DNA of 35,311 nt from Deltaproteobacteria bacterium (lineage in GTDB: Bacteria; Desulfobacterota; Binatia; UTPRO1). Shown here one piece after another: positions 15,190 to 23,680 of the stretch (positions within the stretch are counted from its first letter, which is position 1; each line of letters starts with the position of its first letter). Below the pieces are notes generated by a model. It did no database searches and had not been told where the DNA came from. It saw only the letters and a program-made list of their open reading frames with translations. The DNA lies in the NCBI GenBank assembly GCA_029262315.1, contig JAJCZP010000180.1, positions 1 to 35,311 on the forward strand, in the 5' to 3' direction. The position numbers and the translations under genes were made by a program.

Positions 15190-16782
15190 ATGATCGTGGC
15201 ATTACCTGGTTTCCGGAGAGTAGTTTCGGTGGGTGTGGCGCTGTTCATCCTCGCACTCGGCACCAGTGCCCGTGCGAATACGGTGACGCAGAACACGTCG
15301 TGGACTATCGACCGCGCAGGTACGAACACAACCTACCGGGTCGTCGCTTACGGAGACTCGATCTACGCGGGCTACTACGGATCGATCTCGAACGTCGCGG
15401 TCCGCGCCGCGCCCTGGGTCGAGGGCGAGTACCTCTCCGCCCATTGGAACGCTGACGTCGAGGTCATCCGCCGGACGAAGTCGGGCGCCGTGGCCTCGGA
15501 CGTCTATCAGAATAAGATCGTCGCCGAGGACTCGTACATGCAGACGGCGAATACGCGCGTCGTCACCTTCGAGATGTGCGGTAATGACGGCCTGCAAGCG
15601 CGCTCGGATCTCGCGGGACAGTCGGGAACGTGCAACTACGGCGTGCTCGATACAGCACTCGCCAATTGCACCACCTACCTCGCGCTCGCGATGCAGCACG
15701 TCAACGCCAATGCCCACGCGAATACCGAGCTCAAAGTCGTGGCGAACCTCTACTACCCCGGCTACGACGCCGACGATGGCCCCGCCAACTGCAACGACCC
15801 GACGACCGGTCAGCCTCCGAATCGCCAGGATGCGATGATGCCGTATCTGGTGCGGATGAACTGGCGCACCTGCGACTTTGCCAATACCTACGGTTTCGAG
15901 TGCGCCGACAGTTTCGCCGAGTATATGGGCGCCGATTATGACAGCAACGGCGATTCCCTGATCGACTCGGAGGCGCTGCGCTACGTCCAGGGTGAGAGCG
16001 AAGAGGACTACGTGACGCGCCTGACGCAGACACTCCGCTCGACCGTCCGCGACGCCAACTTTCATTTCGTCAACAACACGACGAGCTTCGACTACATCCT
16101 CTCCGATGACACGCATCCGACCTACTCGGGTGGAACGGTCTTTGTTGGGCTTCTGGGGGGCACCGGATCGGGATCGAGCGCTCCTGACTATCCGACGATC
16201 ACTGGTGGTAAGAATCCGATCTGGAACGAGTACGGCCACGAGCAGATGGGGTGGTCCCTCTGGACGTTCAGCCAGGCACCGGTGGCGACGGCCACTCCGA
16301 CGCCCGTCGCGACCCCGACGTTGACGGTCACTGCGACGGCGACCCCGATCGCTACCGCGACAGCAACGCCCATCGCGACGGTGACCGCGACGCCCGTGGT
16401 CCCGACGGCAACGCCGACTCCCTCGAGCTGCGTCGCCGACGGGACGGGCGCTCCCTGCACGTCGTCCACGAACTGCTGCTCGGGCGTGGGTAATTGCACG
16501 GGTGGTAAACCGTCCAACCGTGTGTGTGACACGGCCCCCGCGATTTGCGGCGACGGTGTGGTGGAAGGCGGCGAGGAGTGCGAGGCCGGCGTGCCGCTTG
16601 CGGATACCTGCGAGAGCCTCGGCTTTACCGGTGGCAGCCTCGCCTGTAACGGCGGGAGCTGCCAATACGACACGAGCGCCTGTACCACCGGCGGTGGCTG
16701 CGGCCAGCACCGGGATGCCTGCACCATCGATGCGGACTGCTGCTCGCTCGACTGTAAACCGAACGGCACCTGCGCGAAGTAG
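15190..16782 (+). CDS. Secreted SGNH/GDSL hydrolase with PT linker and Cys-rich C-terminus
   Basis: 530 residues from the ATG at 15190, preceded by GAGGGGGA; this start gives a clean signal peptide (VVSVGVALFILALGTSARA). SGNH blocks: GDS at residues 55-57 (VVAYGDSIYAGY), GND in FEMCGNDG, and DDTHPTY near residues 306-312 supplying the catalytic Asp/His. These enzymes are Ser-His-Asp esterases or deacetylases acting on polysaccharides or lipids. A short Ca-site-like DYDSNGDSLIDSEAL segment is inserted in the catalytic domain. After it comes a Pro/Thr/Ala stalk (about 360-415), then a Cys-rich end with CGDGVVEGGEECEAG and several CxxxxCC units. A cell-surface or secreted esterase is likely. Transcription ends at a strong hairpin shared with the converging lnt gene. 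Confidence 0.87.
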   Translation: MIVALPGFRRVVSVGVALFILALGTSARANTVTQNTSWTIDRAGTNTTYRVVAYGDSIYAGYYGSISNVAVRAAPWVEGEYLSAHWNADVEVIRRTKSGAVASDVYQNKIVAEDSYMQTANTRVVTFEMCGNDGLQARSDLAGQSGTCNYGVLDTALANCTTYLALAMQHVNANAHANTELKVVANLYYPGYDADDGPANCNDPTTGQPPNRQDAMMPYLVRMNWRTCDFANTYGFECADSFAEYMGADYDSNGDSLIDSEALRYVQGESEEDYVTRLTQTLRSTVRDANFHFVNNTTSFDYILSDDTHPTYSGGTVFVGLLGGTGSGSSAPDYPTITGGKNPIWNEYGHEQMGWSLWTFSQAPVATATPTPVATPTLTVTATATPIATATATPIATVTATPVVPTATPTPSSCVADGTGAPCTSSTNCCSGVGNCTGGKPSNRVCDTAPAICGDGVVEGGEECEAGVPLADTCESLGFTGGSLACNGGSCQYDTSACTTGGGCGQHRDACTIDADCCSLDCKPNGTCAK

Positions 16783-16812
16783 AGTTGCTTCGCCGCTAGC
16801 CTCGTGATGCAC

Positions 16813-16849
16813 AAACGCCCCGCCCGATGACAGATCGGGCGGGGCGTTT
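16813..16849. terminator. Bidirectional intrinsic terminator between the SGNH hydrolase and lnt
   Basis: A perfect 16-bp inverted repeat (arms 16813-16828 and 16834-16849, loop GACAG) with AAA at the left outer end and TTT at the right. It lies 30 bases after the SGNH stop and 2 bases from the lnt stop on the other strand, so it can serve both converging genes. Confidence 0.9.
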
Positions 16850-16851
16850 CG

Positions 16852-18462
16852 TCATCGTGGGTGGCTGATTGCGCGTGGCCTGCGCCGCACGCGATCAGCG
16901 AGCAGCCAGAGCAGCGGTGCGAGGAAGCACGTTGCTGGTCCGAGCCAGGCGCCCCAGCGCGTCATGAGAGTGGGGCGTTGCTGGCCGGGATGTATCGTTG
17001 CGGTGACGATTGTCGACTGTCCGACGTTCGCATGCGCGGTGATCGCGCCGCCGGCGTCGATCACCGCCGTGATGCCGGAGTTCGTCGCGCGAAGCTGGGG
17101 AAGGCGCGTCTCGATGCTGCGAAACGTCGATACCGCCAGGTGGAGGCGTGCCCCAAGCCCCTCGGCAAACCAGCCGTCGTTCGAGAGCGTCAGGATCAGA
17201 TCGGCGCCTGCCCGGGCCGCGTCTAGCGCCAGTTCTGGGCTGACGGCATCAAGACAGATGAGCGGGGCCAGTGCCAGGTCGCCGCTGGTTCTGCGGAGCG
17301 TCAGCAGTGGGGGGCCGGCGCCCGGCTGCCACGTGCCGAGCCAGGGCAGGTGGGTTCGAAGCCAGGGCGACTCGAGCCAGGACGGGACTGTCTCCGTCAG
17401 CGGAAAGAGCCGGCGCTTGCGATAGATGTTGCGCGCTGCAGAGCTTCGCATCGTCGGCGTTATCAGAACGGCGGCATTGTATTCCCCGCCGGCATCTCGG
17501 TCGTAGGTGCCAAACAGCAGGGGAACCGCGCTCTCTTCCACGAAGCGAACGATCTCGGTGTCTAGCTCCGCGCCGGCCGGGCTCTTCGGCTTGCCGAACG
17601 TCGTTGGGTATACCGTTTCGGGCCAGACGAGGAGTTCCACTGGACGTACAGCCGCCGCGCGATCCAGCGCCACGCGCGACAGGCTCATGTGAGCTTCGAG
17701 GATCTCGCGTACGGCCGCGAACGTACCGGCTCGGTCGCGGATCTCGTCGTAGTCACCGAGACTCGCTTGCACGAGTACGGCGGTGAGTGGCGTGCGCCCG
17801 GAGGTGAAGGTGCTGGCCTGATGCAGCCGGAGCGTTCCGTAGCCCGCAAGCGCGCACAATAGCGCCAGCGCCGACGTGAGTGCGACGAGTGCCCGCCGTC
17901 CCGAGTTGCGCTTGAACGTCCCCGCAGCGAGGAGCTGCTGATTCACGATCAGGATCACGAGAGTCAAGCCAGGCGCGCCTGCCAGATCCGCGCCCTGGCG
18001 AAATGTCGCGAACGGGAGCAGTCCGTGTCCGAGCGTGTGGCCCAGGGGCTGTGGCCATATCCACTCGGTGCCGACCCAGACGCAGGCGGCAGCCGTGCTC
18101 GCTATCAGTCCGGACGCGCCGCGAACCGCGAGCCGATGGCGCACGGCGGCGAATACCATGAACTGCGGTTGCAGAAGAGGTGCCGCGACAAGGATGAGAC
18201 CGTACGCCACGCCAAGCGGCGCGTGCGTATAGCGCGCGACCGCCTCGGCAAACCAGCTGAACACACCGACCGTGAACGCCATCGACATGGCGGCGCCGCT
18301 CGCGACGGCGGCTCCCGTCGTGCGTTCGCGGTCGAGTGTGGCGAGCCACGGGATCAGGGCGATCCAGCCAAGCCAGGCCCACGGCAGTTCGACGCGAGCG
18401 TACAACGCGAACAGTACTGCGCTCGCTAGGATCGCGCTGAAGCGGAACACGCCGGTGCTCAT
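16852..18462 (-). CDS. lnt: Apolipoprotein N-acyltransferase
   Basis: 536 residues, ATG read from 18462. The N-terminal third has several membrane helices (AILASAVLFALYA, WLGWIALIPWLA, and on to TLVILIVNQQLLAAG and a last one near 195-212). The nitrilase-like periplasmic domain follows with the catalytic set in the E. coli spacing: Glu282 in LLVWPET, Lys349 in IYRKRRLFPLTE (with Glu357), and Cys403 in LICLDAV. LILTLSNDGWF and a C-terminal helix complete the family pattern. Lnt adds the third acyl chain to the N-terminal Cys of lipoproteins, consistent with the lipobox protein encoded at 657-2588. It is 13 bases downstream of the unknown gene at 18476 and probably co-transcribed with it. Confidence 0.95.
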   Translation of the reverse strand: MSTGVFRFSAILASAVLFALYARVELPWAWLGWIALIPWLATLDRERTTGAAVASGAAMSMAFTVGVFSWFAEAVARYTHAPLGVAYGLILVAAPLLQPQFMVFAAVRHRLAVRGASGLIASTAAACVWVGTEWIWPQPLGHTLGHGLLPFATFRQGADLAGAPGLTLVILIVNQQLLAAGTFKRNSGRRALVALTSALALLCALAGYGTLRLHQASTFTSGRTPLTAVLVQASLGDYDEIRDRAGTFAAVREILEAHMSLSRVALDRAAAVRPVELLVWPETVYPTTFGKPKSPAGAELDTEIVRFVEESAVPLLFGTYDRDAGGEYNAAVLITPTMRSSAARNIYRKRRLFPLTETVPSWLESPWLRTHLPWLGTWQPGAGPPLLTLRRTSGDLALAPLICLDAVSPELALDAARAGADLILTLSNDGWFAEGLGARLHLAVSTFRSIETRLPQLRATNSGITAVIDAGGAITAHANVGQSTIVTATIHPGQQRPTLMTRWGAWLGPATCFLAPLLWLLADRVRRRPRAISHPR

Positions 18463-18475
18463 GTCGCTCGCTCGA

Positions 18476-19159
18476 TCAGCGGCTCCCGGACGGGATCTCG
18501 AGCACCCGCACCGGGAGATCCGGTGGGGCGAATTCGGGCGGCACGATGCGCTTGTCGATCAGGGGCACGGGATCGCCCGCGTCGTCGAGGAGCTCGTAGC
18601 CCGGTGCCAGCGCGAGGATCGGTTCGAGGCGCTGGCCGTCGTCGGTGCTCTGGTAGTGTCGAGCGAAGCCCTCGGGCAGCACGTAGTCCGCGGGGACGAT
18701 GATGCCCGAACGCGGGGGGCGGGTGCCAGGCGGTGGAAACGCGGCCAGACCGGCGGTCTCGCCCTCGTCGCGGAGCGCCTCGATGTACTCGCCGGCATGG
18801 AGGTCGAGGGGCGCCTCATCGTGCTCGGAGGCCGCGTCGCGTTCGTGGGCCGTGGGGCGTGCGGCCACGCCTGCGGGGACGCGCCGGACCGTGAAGGGTT
18901 GCGGCATCGGTGTCGGCCGCGCGTGGATCGGTCGTGCGGCCTGCGCCCGAGCAGGCTCTTTGGCGCTCGCTCCTTCGGGCACGCTAGTCGGTCGGAGGGG
19001 CGAGGGGCGGTCGGTGCCCGTGAAGAGAAGCAGTGCTGCCGCCGAGCCAGTGAGGGCGACGAGGATCAACGGCAATCCGCGGCGCAATGCCGTGCGCTTC
19101 TCGTAGACGACACGGACGCCGTCAGCGTTGGAGTCGTCTCCTCGGGGCTTTCGCTTCAA
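18476..19159 (-). CDS. Membrane-anchored periplasmic protein of unknown function, upstream of lnt
   Basis: 227 residues if translation begins at the TTG read from 19159; no ATG or GTG lies in frame near the N-terminus and no strong Shine-Dalgarno is seen, so the start is uncertain. A charged N-terminus is followed by one hydrophobic helix (residues about 30-46, LPLILVALTGSAAALLLF), then a Pro/Ala/Arg-rich low-complexity stretch. The C-terminal ~75-residue region looks folded (SGIIVPADYVLPEGF, LEPILALAPGYELLDDAGDPVPLIDKRIVPPEF). I do not recognise a family. Its coupling to lnt suggests an envelope role, but that is inference from position only. Confidence 0.65.
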   Translation of the reverse strand: MKRKPRGDDSNADGVRVVYEKRTALRRGLPLILVALTGSAAALLLFTGTDRPSPLRPTSVPEGASAKEPARAQAARPIHARPTPMPQPFTVRRVPAGVAARPTAHERDAASEHDEAPLDLHAGEYIEALRDEGETAGLAAFPPPGTRPPRSGIIVPADYVLPEGFARHYQSTDDGQRLEPILALAPGYELLDDAGDPVPLIDKRIVPPEFAPPDLPVRVLEIPSGSR

Positions 19160-19224
19160 CGAACGGAAGGCTAGTACGCGGGTTTCAGGCGTGCAAGTGA
19201 GTCTGCCCGCGTGGATACGCTCGA

Positions 19225-20112
19225 ATGACGACAGACAACATGGAGGGCGTGACGAGCATCGGCTCTGCCCTGCGGCATCGTGCCGCGCTGTACTCCGGTG
19301 CTTGGCGGATGGTTGCCGCGATGCTCAGCGCGCTCGCAGGTTCGAGCCTTCTGCTCATCTTGGCATCGCTACTCCTGTCCGACCGGCCCGTGAACCCGCT
19401 GCGGTTGTTCCGTCTCGTCGCTGGTCTCAGTCTTGTGCCGGGGCTTGCGGTCGTGATGTTGCGCCGTGCGTGTGCAGCTCGCGTACACATCGATGCAGGC
19501 GCGCTCATTGTCGAGCAGCGAGATCGCCGTCTCGAGGTTCCGATCTCCTCGATCGCTGCTATCGAGCCGTGGTGGCTTCCCCTTCCCGGCAGTGGGCTGT
19601 GGCTGCGTCTACGGTCAGGACGGCGGTGGAGCGACGGGCTCGAGATGGACGACCCGGCGGCGCTGATCGATGCGCTCGGCGCGGAGGGGCGTTCGCCCGC
19701 TCTGCGCGCGGCCGGACGCCATCCGAGTGTGGTCTACGCAGGCGCACGTGGTGCGAGACGGCGATCGTGGGCAGCAGCGCTCCTGGTTTTTCCGCTCTTC
19801 GCTCTCGTCCCGACCGTCCCGCTCTTTCGCGTGCATCAGCTCATCGCCTACGGTGGCGCTCTCGGCGAGTACTACCAGTACGGCCTCGGCGCTTATCTCG
19901 CAGGATTCGTGCTTTACTGGGCGACGCTCACCATCTACTTGCTTTTGTACGCGGCCGTGCTGCGTGTGCCCGTCGAGATCGTGACCATCGGGGTAGTACT
20001 TCTCGCGCCGCGGCACGCGGTCGCCGCGCGGCGTCTTCTCGACCGCGTGTCGGCCGTGCTGTACTTCGCCGGTGTGCCCGCAGCCGTCATCCTGCGGTTC
20101 GTGCCGTGGTGA
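19225..20112 (+). CDS. Multi-pass membrane protein of unknown function
   Basis: 295 residues, ATG at 19225. Hydrophobic helices at about 30-52 (MVAAMLSALAGSSLLLILASLLL) and 60-80, then a soluble segment about 85-150 (VHIDAGALIVEQRDRRLEVPISSIAAIEPWWLPLPGSGLWLRL) that reads like a small beta domain of the PH/YdbT-like type. It ends with three or four helices between about 180 and 290. No enzyme motif is visible. It diverges from the lnt operon (65-base gap holding both promoters) and converges on the large Cys-rich protein gene with a terminator hairpin between. Function unknown. Confidence 0.75.
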   Translation: MTTDNMEGVTSIGSALRHRAALYSGAWRMVAAMLSALAGSSLLLILASLLLSDRPVNPLRLFRLVAGLSLVPGLAVVMLRRACAARVHIDAGALIVEQRDRRLEVPISSIAAIEPWWLPLPGSGLWLRLRSGRRWSDGLEMDDPAALIDALGAEGRSPALRAAGRHPSVVYAGARGARRRSWAAALLVFPLFALVPTVPLFRVHQLIAYGGALGEYYQYGLGAYLAGFVLYWATLTIYLLLYAAVLRVPVEIVTIGVVLLAPRHAVAARRLLDRVSAVLYFAGVPAAVILRFVPW

Positions 20113-20171
20113 TGTGGCCCCCGCTTCTGGCGCGACACATCGCAACTGCGCGATAGACTTTTCGGCAGTGC

Positions 20172-20210
20172 CGATCCCCGGGCGCGCCAGTGGAGCGCGT
20201 CCGGGGATCG
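20172..20210. terminator. Terminator hairpin between converging genes
   Basis: Arms 20172-20187 and 20195-20210 make a 16-bp stem with a single G-T wobble and a 7-base loop, followed by a CGGTTCTCTTT stretch. It lies 59 bases after the + strand stop at 20112 and 9 bases from the - strand stop at 20220, so it probably serves both genes. Confidence 0.85.
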
Positions 20211-20219
20211 CGGTTCTCT

Positions 20220-22703
20220 TTACGGTGTCGGATCGCAGACGTCGCCGATGCCGTCGCTGTCGCCATCGGTCTGACTCGCGTTTGCGATCGACGGGCAGTT
20301 GTCGCACAGGTCCGGCCAACCGTCGCCATCTCCGTCGCCCGGGACGGTTACGTCGTGCGAGCCGAGGAGCGCGTTCTCCTGATTGAACGCACAGCCGAAG
20401 TTCAGCGGATTGACTGCTCCTCGGAAATTCGACTCGCCGGTGGTCGTATAGTCGAGGCCGCCAAAGCCACCGCTGCAGTCACTGTCGACTTGGGTGGCGG
20501 GCGGGAGGGCGTCGATGCCGAAGAGCAACGGATCGAATCCCCCAGGACCTCCAACGAGCGTCCAGGGTGCTCCGAACGATTGGAAATCGAGCTGCGGTAC
20601 GGGGTCGACCACCTGGGTTGTGAAGGTGGGTGGATCGATTTGCGTGAAGACGAGGCGCGGCCGAACAGGCAGCAACGAGTCGAAGGTACCGCCGTTGGGC
20701 GATGACCGGTCGATCGTCATCGAGCCCGGGATTTGCGGCTGGATCGACGAGAGCGACACCTTGATGTCCCACAGCTCGGGCGGATTGGTGCCGGTGATCA
20801 TGATCGGCTGGCTCGACTCGAGACTCAGGGCTTTGATTTCGATCGGGATCGTATCCGCATCGCCGACCAGGAGCGGTGCCGTGTCGGACTGGCGTTCGAC
20901 GATCGTATCGGTCGCACCGAGCGCATTCGGCGGATTGCTCCCGAGTGACAGACCTTGCAGTTCGACGATTCCCGCGAACGGGTCCGACCCCGCATAGAAG
21001 TAGCCCGGCGGAATCGGCGCGCCAGTGAAGTCGAGGACACTTCCAATCCCCTGGCCGGCCGGGGGCGTTTGCCAGCCGTCGTCGCCGGCAAGGATCGTGG
21101 TGGCAGGCGGTGTCGGATTGCACTCGCCCGCGACCGTCGCGAAGCTCTCGGGGATGCGGGCCGGATCCACGCAGTCGACCTTGAATTCGCTGACACAGTC
21201 CACGCAGAAGATCAGATCCGCGAGCGTGGTGATGGCCCGTGCGCAGCCGAGGGCCGGGCGTCCGGGACCCGCGGGGACAGTCACGTCGGGGCACATCGGT
21301 GAGCCCGAGGCGAGAATCTGCGCCGGGGTGAGATCACCGCCAGTGCCGTCGCCACCGAGGCTCGGGGTCAGCGGGTTCACCGTATCGACGACATCGTCGC
21401 AGAGCTTGTCCTCGCCACCGCACTTCTTGCAAAGGGCCGCGATCAACTTCGACTCGGCCTTGGCGATCTTCTCCGCGGCTTTGACAGCATCCTTGGCAAG
21501 ATCGGGATCCGCGGTCGAGTCAGGACACGTCGCAGCGTGCTTCCCCTTCAGCCGCTTGTCCCAGCACTTCTGGAGGGTCTTCTCTTTCGTGAGCAGGTAC
21601 TTGGTCGCTTCCTTGCCGAGTGCCTGCTGACATTGGTTCAGCGCCTTCTCGACGGCAGGGTCGGAATCGACGAGGTCGTCGTAGTAGACACCCACGACTT
21701 GTTCGACGGCGGCCATGTCGAGGCAGGAGATGCATTCGGCGACGCCTTCGCAACTGAGAATCTCGATGGTGTTGGTGCAGATGCCGTTTTCCAGATTCGG
21801 GCAGATGATCGGGAGGCCCATCAGGCCTCCTCCAGCCTCGTTGGCGAGGTTCGCGCCGCACACCTTGTCGTCACCGCCGCACTTCTTGCCGATCTTGGCG
21901 GCGAGTTTCGAGGAGGCTTTGGCGATCTTGTCCGCCGCTTTGCGTCCGTCGCTGCCCGCAGGGCCCGCTGGATCTGGGCAGGGATCGGTGTGCTTGTCCT
22001 TGAGTTTGGCGTCCTCGCACTTCTGCAGCGCTTTAGCTTTCTGCTTGAAGAACTTGGACGCCTCCTTGGCGATCGTGCGCTGACACTTGAGCCCGGTATC
22101 CGGATTCGGCAGGCCGGAGACACGGGCGATCTCTTGATGTGTGTCGCTCGGCGTGCCGGCCCCGTTGGTCTCGTCGGTGAAGATGCGATTGCGCTCGTTG
22201 CTCCCCGGAGGGCCCTGGTACTGTGCCAGAACGTCGCCAGCACTCGCGCCACCGGCGACCGTGATGTCGAGCTGGATGTCGACGTCGATCCCGCCGGCCA
22301 ACGCGACCCCGAGCGTTTTCTCGAGTGCGAACCACTGGGAGCCGGCATCCGCGGCTTGAATGCCCTCGATCGCGGTCGCGAGTGTTCCGCTCACCGCCCA
22401 GCCGGCTCCGAGTCCGGCTACCGGCGTGTCGGTTCCCGCCTCGACGATACGTACGTCGTCCACCGAGGCGACGACCAGCGGATCGAGCCGGAACCCACAG
22501 CCGCAGCTCTGTCCACCGCCGGCGCCGAACGTCGTGTACGAGTCGAACACGAGTGTCAGCCGGAGCGGTGATGGCTGGAGGGCGCGCACGTCGATGAGAT
22601 TAGCTCTGCTGTTGTTCGGTGGCTCGACGCATGTGGAGCCTGTGGCGGGCACGAGAAGCGAGAACGCGAGCGAGCTTAGTAGGAGCGCGGCGGCACGGTG
22701 CAT
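20220..22703 (-). CDS. Large secreted protein: tandem Cys/Lys-rich domain and thrombospondin-3-like C-terminus
   Basis: 827 residues from the ATG read from 22703, which has an AAGGAGA site and gives a signal peptide (AAALLLSSLAFSLLVPATGS); the open frame upstream was discarded. Residues about 25-200 are an unrecognised beta-rich domain. Residues about 207-345 and 357-515 are two copies of the domain found at 2581-4212: KCQRTI/QCQQAL, LQKCEDAKLK.KH/LQKCWDKRLKGKH, CPD, KIAKA..KL, KKCGGDDKVC/KKCGGEDKLC, CP, and CISC/CVDC. The region 520-780 is another beta-rich part (ELWDIKVSLSSIQPQIPGSM). The C-terminus has Ca-binding thrombospondin type-3 style DGDGDGWPDLCDNCP and TDGDSDGIGDVCD. Extracellular or outer-surface location is expected. 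Function unknown. Confidence 0.82.
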   Translation of the reverse strand: MHRAAALLLSSLAFSLLVPATGSTCVEPPNNSRANLIDVRALQPSPLRLTLVFDSYTTFGAGGGQSCGCGFRLDPLVVASVDDVRIVEAGTDTPVAGLGAGWAVSGTLATAIEGIQAADAGSQWFALEKTLGVALAGGIDVDIQLDITVAGGASAGDVLAQYQGPPGSNERNRIFTDETNGAGTPSDTHQEIARVSGLPNPDTGLKCQRTIAKEASKFFKQKAKALQKCEDAKLKDKHTDPCPDPAGPAGSDGRKAADKIAKASSKLAAKIGKKCGGDDKVCGANLANEAGGGLMGLPIICPNLENGICTNTIEILSCEGVAECISCLDMAAVEQVVGVYYDDLVDSDPAVEKALNQCQQALGKEATKYLLTKEKTLQKCWDKRLKGKHAATCPDSTADPDLAKDAVKAAEKIAKAESKLIAALCKKCGGEDKLCDDVVDTVNPLTPSLGGDGTGGDLTPAQILASGSPMCPDVTVPAGPGRPALGCARAITTLADLIFCVDCVSEFKVDCVDPARIPESFATVAGECNPTPPATTILAGDDGWQTPPAGQGIGSVLDFTGAPIPPGYFYAGSDPFAGIVELQGLSLGSNPPNALGATDTIVERQSDTAPLLVGDADTIPIEIKALSLESSQPIMITGTNPPELWDIKVSLSSIQPQIPGSMTIDRSSPNGGTFDSLLPVRPRLVFTQIDPPTFTTQVVDPVPQLDFQSFGAPWTLVGGPGGFDPLLFGIDALPPATQVDSDCSGGFGGLDYTTTGESNFRGAVNPLNFGCAFNQENALLGSHDVTVPGDGDGDGWPDLCDNCPSIANASQTDGDSDGIGDVCDPTP

Positions 22704-23071
22704 GGGGAGATCTCCTTGACGGTTATGTTGCGGCGGGCCGTCGTTGTTGCTCCGGGGCAGCGAAGTGGGTGTCTGTATCAACTGGACCAATGGGGTCAGT
22801 TCCGACGCAGGGGGCCTCGGAACGAAATCAGCCATGATGGAGTCAATGCGTACGTTACTCTACGTATAACCGTACCCCCTGCGGGGATCGAATAGCAACC
22901 CGAATCATCTGGGTTGGCTCGTGTGCCATCATCGATCCAAGGCAGCTCTCGGGCTGCGGAAGAAGCGACCGCCGAGTCGGGGGTTTCGCGGTTCTGGATT
23001 GGGGACGTGGCTGGCGTGCAATGTGAGGCGATCGCGCAGCTACAGTCGGCTCGCGAGAATGCCGCGAAGAG
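22704..23071 (-). other. 368-base intergenic region: upstream of the large Cys-rich protein and downstream of the thioredoxin-like gene
   Basis: I see no convincing gene. The promoter of the gene starting at 22703 should lie here; an AT-richer patch around 22848-22875, containing two TACGT copies in inverted and direct arrangement, is the only distinctive spot. A weak 6-bp inverted repeat (22896-22901 with 22911-22916, arm CAACCC) could belong to the end of the thioredoxin-like transcript. No clear terminator or riboswitch is visible. Confidence 0.35.
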
Positions 23072-23680
23072 CTACGCGACGCCCAGCGGATCGCAGCCGA
23101 GTCGGTCGAGGAGTTCGCCGTCACCGTAGTAGACGCCGCTTCGTCCTCGCTGGAGCCACGCGATGCCGCGCTGTTCGTCGAGCATGAAGATCGCGGGTGC
23201 AATCTGATCGGCGGCGAGAACGAGATCCGCCGCGCGGGCGATCGCGAGATCGTGATCCTCGATGAACGGATACGGAAAGCGCGAGTCGTGAGCGATCTGT
23301 CGGAGTTCTTCGGTGGGGCCGGGCGCCAGCACGATGAAGCTTGCGCCGCAGCTCTGGAAGCGCGGCAGGAGCTTCCGGAGACGCACGAGTTGCTCCTGGC
23401 AGACGGGACACCACGTTGCCTTGAGTGTGACGACGACGAGTTTCCCGGTGGCGGCAAGCGCGGCGACATCGATGGGGTTGCCATCGATGTCGGTGGACGT
23501 CTTCGGGAAGACGGCTTTGGAGGCGGGTGGGTCCGGGACAGTGGTCTCGGGTGCGACGCCGGGGGCAGCACCCGTTGCGGTCTGTGTCGTGCCGAGCACC
23601 GCCATCAGCAGCGTGGCGGCGAGCGTTGCCGCGTGCCGTCCTCTTTTCGGAACGACACGCGACCTTCGCACTTTACTCAC
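23072..23680 (-). CDS. Periplasmic TlpA/redoxin-like thioredoxin-fold protein
   Basis: 202 residues from a GTG read from 23680 that overlaps the stop of the molybdoenzyme gene by four bases (GTGA), implying translational coupling. Residues 1-38 are a basic N-terminus plus a hydrophobic signal or anchor (AATLAATLLMAVLGTTQTATGA). The fold starts at VFPKTSTDIDGNPIDV; VVVTLKATWCPVCQEQLVRLRKL carries the WCPVC redox pair near residue 90; FIVLAPGPTEEL and a cis-Pro candidate in QIAPAIFML follow. TlpA/ResA-like proteins reduce disulfides or peroxides outside the cytoplasm. Third gene of the HxlR-molybdoenzyme cassette, so it may support maturation of, or electron flow to, a partner enzyme, though the molybdoenzyme itself has no export signal. 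Confidence 0.85.
   Translation of the reverse strand: MSKVRRSRVVPKRGRHAATLAATLLMAVLGTTQTATGAAPGVAPETTVPDPPASKAVFPKTSTDIDGNPIDVAALAATGKLVVVTLKATWCPVCQEQLVRLRKLLPRFQSCGASFIVLAPGPTEELRQIAHDSRFPYPFIEDHDLAIARAADLVLAADQIAPAIFMLDEQRGIAWLQRGRSGVYYGDGELLDRLGCDPLGVA

Noticed and set aside
15202-16812. Long minus-strand frame opposite the SGNH hydrolase
   Set aside because: Arg/Gly/His-rich shadow of high-GC coding; the plus strand has GDS, GND and DxxH motifs, a signal peptide and a good ribosome site.
22704-22835. N-terminal extension of the 827-residue protein (44 extra residues)
   Set aside because: It would bury a good signal peptide; the Shine-Dalgarno AAGGAGA fits the ATG at 22703.
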